Part shown: piece by piece, positions 25,633 through 30,542 of the stretch
How positions within the stretch are numbered: position 1 is the stretch's first letter
Layout of the letters: each line of letters begins with the position of its first letter
Origin: Bacteroidota bacterium
GTDB lineage: Bacteria; Bacteroidota; Bacteroidia; Flavobacteriales; Weeksellaceae
Reading direction: 5' to 3'
Length of the DNA stretch: 30,542 nucleotides
NCBI GenBank assembly: GCA_023420435.1
Contig: JAEZWE010000031.1
Location: forward strand, 1 to 30,542
Notes under the pieces: model-generated
Seen by the model: the letters and a program-made list of their open reading frames with translations, nothing else
What the model was told of the DNA's origin: nothing
Databases searched by the model: none
Program-made: the position numbers and the translations under genes

Positions 25633-25743
25633 CAATTTTTCTCTCCCCAACCCTAAAGGGAGGAAAAATTTCTTCCTTAAAATGAAATCTTGTTAGAAAT
25701 AAAATTTGCTCCCTTTAGGGCTGGGCTAAACAAATTTTATTTC
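25633..25743. repeat. Direct repeat copy B, two-hairpin element at the 5' side of the DUF559 gene
   Basis: Ends 20 nt from the endonuclease start codon. Same plan as copy A: AATTTTTC / GAAAAATT arms around CCCTAAAGGG (25651–25660), then a 48-nt hairpin 25696–25743 with perfect 13-nt outer arms GAAATAAAATTTG / CAAATTTTATTTC around CCCTTTAGGG (25711–25720). Here the inner GCTCC/GGAGC pairing of copy A is lost (GGGCT on the right side). Confidence 0.9.
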
Positions 25744-25749
25744 ATCCAA

Positions 25750-25780
25750 CAAAAAAACCGCAGAAAAAATCTGCGGCTCT
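25750..25780 (-). terminator. Rho-independent terminator of nrdA
   Basis: On the minus strand the sequence reads GCCGCAGATTTTTTCTGCGG followed by a T run: a 6-bp CCGCAG/CTGCGG stem and a U-tract in the right direction for nrdA. It lies about 55–85 nt past the nrdA stop and just before repeat copy B. Confidence 0.85.
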
Positions 25781-25798
25781 TATATTATTCGATGAAAA

Positions 25799-25832
25799 TT
25801 CACTATTACTATTCACCATTGACCATTCACTT
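25799..25832 (-). repeat. Degenerate GTGAATGG-type microrepeat at the nrdA 3' end
   Basis: On the minus strand this is GTGAATGGTCAATGGTGAAT continuing AGTAATAGTGAA: successive 7–8-nt variants of GTCAATGG/GTGAATAG. It begins 1 nt after the nrdA stop codon and runs toward the terminator. Confidence 0.65.
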
Positions 25833-25833
25833 C

Positions 25834-27489
25834 CTAAGCTTCACAAGAAGAACAGCTTACAAAATTCACCATTAATTCTTTAGAAACGGATGAACTTCTT
25901 TGATAATACAAAGTTTTCACGCCTTTTTTCCAAGCTTCGATGTAAAGATAGTTCACATCTTTCACTGGCATTGTTGATGGAATTTGCAAATTCAAACTTT
26001 GCGCTTGATCAATGTATTGCTGTCTTTGTGCGGCTTGCGAAATAATTTCCATTGGAGAAATTTCTCTAAATGTTTTGAATACTGCTTTTTCATCTTCCGT
26101 TAATTCCTCAATATGTTGAACTGAACCGTGATTCAACATAATGGTTCTCCACGTTTCTTCGTTATCCAAACCTTTATTTTGAAGCAATTTCGCAAGATAT
26201 TTATTTTTTCTCATGAAATTTCCTTTCGCCAAACCGGCTTTGTAATAATTGGACGCAAAGGGTTCAATTCCCGGAGATGTTTGTCCCAAAATTGCAGAGC
26301 TGGAAGTTGTTGGAGCAATTGCCAATAAAGTGGTATTTCTTAAACCATACCCTTTCAACAGTTCCGGTTCGCCATAAATATTTGCCAATTCTCTTGAAGC
26401 CTGTTCTGCCTGTTCTTTAATATGTCTGAAAGCTCTTGCATTAAACTGTGTTGCCTGGAAACTTTCAAAAGGGATCATATTTTTCTGAAGGTAAGAATGA
26501 TAGCCCAAAGCTCCTAAACCAAGTGCTCTGTGTCGCATGGCAAAATTTCTTGCTCCCTGCAAATAATAGTTTCCTTCCGTTTTTTCTATAAATTCCGACA
26601 GTACAGCATCCAGGAAATAAATTGCGAGTTTTACGGCATTGGTGTCTTTCCACTCATCATATAATTCCAAATTCATGGAAGAAAGGCAACAGATAAAAGA
26701 TTCCTCAGTGGAGGAAGGCAACATAATTTCTGAACATAAATTACTTGCATTAATCGTCATTCCCAAATCTTTGTAAACCTGAGGTTTATTTCTGTTCACA
26801 TTATCGGAAAAGAAAATATACGGAAGTCCTTTTTGTTGACGACTTTCCAAAACTCTTGCCCAAACTTTACGTTTTTCCATGTCTCCATCAATCATATCCT
26901 GCATCCAATAATCGGGAACGCAAACTCCGGTAAATAAATTTTGAATCGGGCTTCCAATATCTTTAATGGACAAAAATTCTTCAATATCTCCGTGGTCAAT
27001 ATCCAAATAAGCCGCAAAAGCACCTCTACGAACTCCTCCTTGAGAAACCACATCCATCGAAGTATCGAACAATTTCATGAAAGAAACCGCTCCGGAAGAT
27101 TTTCCGTTGTCGGTAACGGCGGTTCCACGATTTCTCAATTCCCCGAAATAGCCTGAAGTTCCGCCACCAATTTTGGTTTGCATGATCACTTCGCCCATTT
27201 TGTGGGTTATTCCTTCAATACTATCCGGAATATGCACGTTGAAACATGAAATCGGCAAACCTCTTTGTGTACCCATATTTGCCCAAACCGGAGAAGAAAA
27301 GCTGATCCAACCTTTCATAATCATTTCTTCGAAAGCAGGTTGCAATTCCGGTTTATACAAACGTTTTGCCGCAGCTGTAGTAATTCTTTCGATGGCACCT
27401 TTTACGGTTTCACCTTTTAGAAGGTAACCTCTGTTCAACATTTGCTCACTTTCTTCGTTGAGCCACCATATATTGTTATTTTCTTCCAT
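25834..27489 (-). CDS. nrdA: Ribonucleoside-diphosphate reductase large subunit, class I, no ATP-cone
   Basis: 551 residues; reduces ribonucleoside diphosphates to deoxyribonucleotides. Active-site residues are in place: C82 (ISCFN), the N250/C252/E254 set (NASNLCSE), Cys at 267/268, the radical-transfer pair Y528/Y529 (LYYQRSSS) and the C-terminal shuttle cysteines C546/C549 (SCSSCEA). The ~90-residue N-terminal ATP-cone of E. coli NrdA is missing and the protein is ~200 residues shorter, so overall activity regulation by dATP through a cone here is not expected. The specificity-site barrel region (GGGTSGYFGELRNRG, GGVRRGAFAAYLDIDH) is present. It follows nrdB after a 210-nt spacer full of repeats. 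With the NrdB residues it fits the class Id type of Flavobacterium johnsoniae. Confidence 0.96.
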   Translation of the reverse strand: MEENNNIWWLNEESEQMLNRGYLLKGETVKGAIERITTAAAKRLYKPELQPAFEEMIMKGWISFSSPVWANMGTQRGLPISCFNVHIPDSIEGITHKMGEVIMQTKIGGGTSGYFGELRNRGTAVTDNGKSSGAVSFMKLFDTSMDVVSQGGVRRGAFAAYLDIDHGDIEEFLSIKDIGSPIQNLFTGVCVPDYWMQDMIDGDMEKRKVWARVLESRQQKGLPYIFFSDNVNRNKPQVYKDLGMTINASNLCSEIMLPSSTEESFICCLSSMNLELYDEWKDTNAVKLAIYFLDAVLSEFIEKTEGNYYLQGARNFAMRHRALGLGALGYHSYLQKNMIPFESFQATQFNARAFRHIKEQAEQASRELANIYGEPELLKGYGLRNTTLLAIAPTTSSSAILGQTSPGIEPFASNYYKAGLAKGNFMRKNKYLAKLLQNKGLDNEETWRTIMLNHGSVQHIEELTEDEKAVFKTFREISPMEIISQAAQRQQYIDQAQSLNLQIPSTMPVKDVNYLYIEAWKKGVKTLYYQRSSSVSKELMVNFVSCSSCEA

Positions 27490-27497
27490 TTTTTTTA

Positions 27498-27524
27498 GGG
27501 ATTAGGTTTTGGGGATTAGGTTTT
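27498..27524 (+). repeat. Tandem GGGATTAGGTTTT pair upstream of nrdA
   Basis: Two exact 13-nt copies (27498–27510 and 27512–27524) with a 14-nt period, starting 8 nt before the nrdA ATG (on the opposite strand). Four G-tracts are present, so a G-quadruplex on the plus strand or a C-rich mRNA leader is possible. Related to the array upstream of recX. Confidence 0.75.
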
Positions 27525-27533
27525 AGTTTTTTT

Positions 27534-27557
27534 TCATTGCAAGGAACGAAGTATCTC
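27534..27557. repeat. Degenerate copy of the TCATTGCGAGGAACGAAG-type interspersed repeat
   Basis: The plus strand reads TCATTGCAAGGAACGAAGTA then TCTC. It closely resembles an interspersed intergenic repeat of the form TCATTGCGAGGAACGAAGCA that I remember from many bacterial genomes. Only one partial copy is seen here. Confidence 0.4.
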
Positions 27558-27566
27558 TATTAAATT

Positions 27567-27613
27567 TTGGCTAAAGCCAATTGAATTTATTTTTTGAAAA
27601 TGGCCTAAAGCCC
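27567..27613. repeat. Paired small palindromes with TAAA cores in the nrdB–nrdA spacer
   Basis: TTGGCTAAAGCCAA (27567–27580) and GGCCTAAAGCCC (27602–27613) are two short inverted repeats with the same TAAA core, each followed by CAATT-rich DNA, so the segment also reads as a degenerate ~35-nt direct repeat. The plan (GC arms around TAAA) echoes CCCTAAAGGG in the repeats around the DUF559 gene, without sequence identity of the flanks. Confidence 0.55.
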
Positions 27614-27663
27614 AATTCTATAAATTTTATTCTATTTTTAAAACAAAAAATTAATAGGGATTG

Positions 27664-27695
27664 AAGCTTCCTGCTTCCCTCTTCCAACTTCCTGC
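27664..27695. repeat. Degenerate CTTCCTGCTTCC microrepeat at the nrdB 3' end
   Basis: Plus strand AAGCTTCCTGCTTCCCTCTT continuing CCAACTTCCTGC: variants of a 7–8-nt CTTCC(TG)C unit ending 4 nt from the nrdB stop codon. A third microrepeat type besides the GGATTAGG and GTGAATGG arrays. Confidence 0.6.
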
Positions 27696-27699
27696 TTTT

Positions 27700-28674
27700 T
27701 TAAAACAAATCGTTTGCTGTAATACTTTTATCGTGTTTCGTATAATCTACCGGTCTTTTTGCAAAGAAATCGTCTAAAGAATTGGCGAAAACTTCTTCTT
27801 CAAACCAAACCATTGGCCGGTATTGTTCCGGTGTTACGTTGTAACGGGTTTTCATGTTGATTTTCTTTAAACTGTCATCAACACGGTATTTCATAAAATT
27901 CAGTAAATCTTCTTTGGAGAATTTATCCAGTTCACCCATTTCGAAAATCCAGTCTAAAATTTCGCCTTCCAGTTCTACTGATTGATCCACCAAAGTGTAA
28001 ATATCTTCGATGTCTGAATCGGTTAATAAATCGGGTTGTTCCTCACGGATTTTGTTGATTAAGTAAATTCCGGCATTGGCGTGAATTTGCTCGTCTACGG
28101 AAGTCCAAGCAATAATGTTGCTCACATTTTTCATAAATCCTTTAAATCTTGTGAAAGAAAGGATGATGGCAAATTGCGAAAACAAGGATACATTTTCAAT
28201 TAAAATGGAAAACAACAACAATGAAGAAACATATTCTTTTGGCGTTGCAGAATTGGCGTGCTTTAATACATTGGAAAGGAAATCAATTCTTTTCTTCACG
28301 GCAGGAATTTCCACCACATGCATAAATTCTTCGTTGTAACCCAACACTTCTAACAAACGAGAATACGCTTCGGAATGACGAAATTCGCACTCTGCAAAAG
28401 TAGCTCCCAAACCGTTGAATTCCGGTTTTGGAAGATGATTATACAAATTTCCCCAAAATGTTTTTACCGAAACTTCAATTTGGGCAATGGCTAAAAGCGC
28501 ATGTTTTACCGCATTTTTTTCGTGCGGTTTCAATTGTGAATGAAAATCCTGAACATCGGCCGTAAAATCTACTTCGGAATGCACCCAAAACGATTTATTG
28601 ATGGCTTCAACAAATTTCAAAATTTCCGGATATTCGAAGGGTTTGTAGCTTACTCTTTTGTCAAAAATTCCCAT
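27700..28674 (-). CDS. nrdB: Ribonucleoside-diphosphate reductase small (radical) subunit, class Id-like
   Basis: 324 residues, ferritin-like R2 subunit that makes the oxidant for NrdA. Metal ligands are read as E67 (QIEVSVK), E97 and H100 (ECEFRH), E160, E195 and H198 (VDEQIH). The first ligand is Glu where E. coli class Ia has Asp. Tyr104 sits four residues after H100, and Lys71 and Asp194 are present. This set (E67, K71, E97, H100, Y104, D194) coincides with the numbering I recall for the F. johnsoniae class Id protein, which uses a dimanganese cofactor activated by superoxide. No N-terminal ATP-cone and no nrdI in the window. It is transcribed ahead of nrdA. Confidence 0.96.
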   Translation of the reverse strand: MGIFDKRVSYKPFEYPEILKFVEAINKSFWVHSEVDFTADVQDFHSQLKPHEKNAVKHALLAIAQIEVSVKTFWGNLYNHLPKPEFNGLGATFAECEFRHSEAYSRLLEVLGYNEEFMHVVEIPAVKKRIDFLSNVLKHANSATPKEYVSSLLLFSILIENVSLFSQFAIILSFTRFKGFMKNVSNIIAWTSVDEQIHANAGIYLINKIREEQPDLLTDSDIEDIYTLVDQSVELEGEILDWIFEMGELDKFSKEDLLNFMKYRVDDSLKKINMKTRYNVTPEQYRPMVWFEEEVFANSLDDFFAKRPVDYTKHDKSITANDLF

Positions 28675-29098
28675 TATGCAAGTGGTTTAAATAGTGTTAG
28701 AAATTGTTTTCGGTGGAAAACCTGTTCCTATTTTATAATTTTTTGATTATCTGTACTTTACGATACATTTTTATCCACAAAATAAATAATATTTTTCCGC
28801 CGAAAGGTGAAAACAAAAATAGAAAAACCATCCAAATATTAAAAGGTGTTCCTATTAAATATCTGGTTTTGAAGCCTAAAAGTTTTCCACAAAGACACAG
28901 AATGCGCCCTATCAGCAAGTTTCGGAGGAGCACGCAAGTAAAAATGGCATTTTTCGCAGAAAATAATTAAACAATTTTAATAAAAAACTGATTACTAAAA
29001 ATTTACAATTAAACACAAGGATTAAATTCCCTATTTTTTTGTGATTTTGTAACAAATTCAAGGGAAAATCTACCAATTATTTATTGAAACATCATTTC
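28675..29098. other. Intergenic region between divergent nrdB and the ABC transporter
   Basis: A 424-nt spacer that should hold both divergent promoters. No consensus TAnnTTTG box with a proper -33 partner stands out. Seen: a small inverted repeat GTTTTC-GGTG-GAAAAC (28706–28721) 32–47 nt upstream of nrdB, a repeated TGTTCCTATT segment (near 28724 and 28845), and a possible small ORF on the minus strand (listed separately). No NrdR-box pair was recognised. Confidence 0.6.
28733..28933 (-). CDS. Possible small membrane protein (66 residues), doubtful
   Basis: An open frame with a GTG start. Its second half (FNIWMVFLFLFSPFGGKILF then ILWIKMYRKVQ) is one strongly hydrophobic segment with a basic tail, and the codons there look like real A+T-rich coding usage. 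The first 20 codons include rarer codons, and the start is not convincing. No family is recognised. It would be transcribed toward nrdB. It may be a degraded gene or chance. Confidence 0.22.
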   Translation of the reverse strand: MLLRNLLIGRILCLCGKLLGFKTRYLIGTPFNIWMVFLFLFSPFGGKILFILWIKMYRKVQIIKKL

Positions 29099-29791
29099 AT
29101 GCTTATCATTCAAGACCTTCACAAATCATACGACACCGGAAAAAGCAAACTTCATGTATTGAAAGGCATCAATTTAACCATTGAAGAAGGCGAATTTGTG
29201 TCTATCATGGGAAGTTCAGGTTCGGGAAAATCAACACTTTTGAATATTATCGGAATTTTGGATGAAAAAGATTCCGGGATTTATGAATTGGATGGTATCC
29301 CAATAGAACATCTTTCCGAAGTAAAAGCCGCAGAATACCGTTCCCGATTTTTGGGTTTTGTTTTCCAGTCGTTTAATTTAATTGGCTACAAAACCGCTTT
29401 GGAAAATGTGGCGTTACCTTTATATTATCAAAATGTTTCCCGAAAAGAAAGAAATTTAAAAGCTTTGGAATATTTGGAAAAAGTAGGGCTGGAACCTTGG
29501 GCAAATCATCTCCCAAATGAACTTTCCGGTGGACAAAAACAAAGAGTTGCCATTGCCAGAGCTTTAATAACTGATCCCAAAGTAATTTTAGCAGATGAAC
29601 CAACAGGCGCTTTAGACTCCAAAACAACGTATGATATTATGAAACTTCTGCAGCAAATTAACAATGAAGGGAAAACCATTATCGTAGTAACTCATGAACC
29701 GGATGTAGCGGCAGAAACAAAAAGAAATGTGGTGCTGAAAGACGGTATTATTGAAAGTGATACCTTTATTAAACAACGCATTTTGGCTTAA
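29099..29791 (+). CDS. ABC transporter ATP-binding protein (MacB/LolD type)
   Basis: 230 residues from the ATG at 29099–29101 (MLIIQDLHKSYDTG); a TTG five codons upstream is less likely. Walker A GSSGSGKST (about residues 38–46), Q-loop VFQSFNLI, signature LSGGQKQRVAIARAL, Walker B VILADEPTGALDS and switch His in VVTHEP are all intact. Such ATPases drive FtsX-like permeases that move lipoproteins, peptides or macrolides by a mechanotransmission mechanism at the inner membrane. The permease gene follows 27 nt downstream. Substrate unknown. Confidence 0.95.
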   Translation: MLIIQDLHKSYDTGKSKLHVLKGINLTIEEGEFVSIMGSSGSGKSTLLNIIGILDEKDSGIYELDGIPIEHLSEVKAAEYRSRFLGFVFQSFNLIGYKTALENVALPLYYQNVSRKERNLKALEYLEKVGLEPWANHLPNELSGGQKQRVAIARALITDPKVILADEPTGALDSKTTYDIMKLLQQINNEGKTIIVVTHEPDVAAETKRNVVLKDGIIESDTFIKQRILA

Positions 29792-29818
29792 CCTCTATTT
29801 TAAAAATTTTCAGAAATA

Positions 29819-30542
29819 ATGTTCGATGTAGATCGCTGGCTTGAAATTTTTGCTTCCATACGAAGTAATGTTCTGAGAACTGTTCTTTCAGGATTTACGG
29901 TGGCTTTGGGATTATTTATTTTCATTGTGCTTTTTGGAATTGGTACCGGATTGCAAAATGCCTTTACGAAAGGGTTTGCAAGAGATGCACAAAATTCAAT
30001 TCAGATATATACGGGAAAAACCACCATTGCCTATGGCGGTTTACAAAGCAATCGTGAAGTGGTTTTGAAAAACGAAGATTACGAAGATGTCGTCAAAATA
30101 GATCCCGAAAAGGTAGAATATTCCGCTCCAAAACTAAACACTGCGATGATGGTAAAATATGGAAAAGAAAGCGGAACTTACCAAATTAGCGGAACAACAG
30201 GAGCAGAAAAAATGCTGGAAAACCGACAATTACTGGACGGAAGATACATTAGTGCAGGAGATTTACAAAGAAGGCAAAACGTAGCCGTAATTGGAAGAAT
30301 GGTACAAAGAGACCTCATCAAAGACGGAAATCCTATTGGAAAAGATTTAGATATCAACGGAAGTATTTTCAAAATAATCGGTGTTTTTTCTGATGAAGCT
30401 GGCGGAGATTGGGAAGAAAGGATGATTTCCATACCCATTTCCACGCTACAACAAATGAAAAAAGGTTCTGATACGGTAAATTCTATTCAACTTACTTACA
30501 ATCAAAATTTATCACCTGAAGAAGCCATCCAATATGGTGACG
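29819..30542 (+). CDS. MacB/FtsX-like ABC transporter permease, 3' end cut off
   Basis: Hand-translated from ATG 29819–29821: 241 codons to the window edge of a usual ~400-residue protein. The N-terminus MFDVDRWLEIFASIRSNVLR, then the first membrane helix TVLSGFTVALGLFIFIVLFGIGTGLQNAF, and a periplasmic MacB-type domain (NVAVIGRMVQRDL, GKDLDINGSIFKIIGVFSDEAGGDWEER, ISIPISTLQQM) identify the MacB_PCD arrangement. The remaining three helices lie beyond the edge. It pairs with the preceding ATPase as a type VII (FtsX-like) exporter; MacA-like or TolC-like partners are not in view. Confidence 0.92.
   Translation, partial: MFDVDRWLEIFASIRSNVLRTVLSGFTVALGLFIFIVLFGIGTGLQNAFTKGFARDAQNSIQIYTGKTTIAYGGLQSNREVVLKNEDYEDVVKIDPEKVEYSAPKLNTAMMVKYGKESGTYQISGTTGAEKMLENRQLLDGRYISAGDLQRRQNVAVIGRMVQRDLIKDGNPIGKDLDINGSIFKIIGVFSDEAGGDWEERMISIPISTLQQMKKGSDTVNSIQLTYNQNLSPEEAIQYGD

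Noticed and set aside
25111..25743. CRISPR array or insertion sequence
   Set aside because: Only two long repeats flank a nuclease gene; there is no series of short repeats with spacers, no Cas gene, no transposase and no target-site duplication that I can see.
25690..25875. Plus-strand 61-codon frame across repeat copy B and the nrdA terminator
   Set aside because: It runs through hairpins, a terminator and a microrepeat array, and ends inside nrdA; composition is that of the repeats.
28706..28721. NrdR-type operator at the inverted repeat GTTTTC–GAAAAC upstream of nrdB
   Set aside because: It does not match the NrdR box pattern (ACAnnATATnTTGT), and no second copy is spaced as expected.
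1..30542. tRNA or rRNA genes
   Set aside because: Scanning by eye for the conserved T-loop GGTTCGA(A/T)(T/C)CC and rRNA signatures gave nothing in the intergenic regions.

Overview
The window looks like a chromosomal segment of a low-GC Bacteroidetes bacterium, most likely Flavobacteriales of the Chryseobacterium/Weeksellaceae type. The basis is A+T-rich coding DNA, weak Shine-Dalgarno signals, TAnnTTTG-like promoter boxes, a class Id-like ribonucleotide reductase matching the Flavobacterium johnsoniae pattern, and a recX–glyA block beside a Wza/Wzc capsule operon. This placement is inference from gene content; no database was searched.

Region 1 (1–21.8 kb, all on the minus strand) is one long Wzx/Wzy-type capsule or exopolysaccharide operon, read from high to low coordinates. 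The order is wza, wzc, a TviB/WbpA-type UDP-sugar dehydrogenase, a GT4 glycosyltransferase, the Wzx flippase, a hexapeptide acyltransferase, an unknown alpha/alpha-toroid protein, a serine-acetyltransferase-like enzyme, a second GT4, a candidate Wzy polymerase and a third glycosyltransferase. Then come an N-acetyl-sugar amidotransferase (WbpG type) with HisH and HisF paralogues, a two-domain oxidoreductase, a heparinase II/III-family protein without a signal peptide, a WbuB-like glycosyltransferase and a UDP-GlcNAc 2-epimerase cut by the window edge. The amidotransferase/HisH/HisF trio implies that one sugar carries an acetamidino (amidine) group. The HisF copy has lost catalytic Asp11, so it is not a histidine-pathway enzyme. 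Genes from 17.2 kb down to 0.8 kb are packed with 1–4 nt overlaps or gaps of a few bases, and the 8.6–17.2 kb part is conspicuously A+T-rich, as is usual for the strain-specific core of a polysaccharide locus.

Region 2 (21.9–25.1 kb) is conserved housekeeping: recX (TTG start), glyA, a divergent small basic protein of unknown function, and a DUF72/YecE-family protein, with clear terminators between units.

Region 3 (25.1–25.75 kb) is the most unusual spot. A small DUF559/Vsr-like endonuclease gene is bracketed exactly by two ~111-bp direct repeats, each made of two hairpins around CCCTAAAGGG or CCCTTTAGGG cores. The gene's stop codon lies inside one repeat. It looks like a self-contained repeat–nuclease cassette.

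Region 4 (25.8–28.7 kb) is nrdB–nrdA, a class I ribonucleotide reductase with the metal-site residues expected for subclass Id and no ATP-cone in either subunit. Its intergenic spaces are filled with several families of degenerate microrepeats. Region 5 (28.7–30.5 kb, plus strand) is an ABC transporter of the MacB/LolCDE type: an ATPase followed by a permease that runs off the right edge. No tRNA, rRNA, CRISPR array or transposase was seen.
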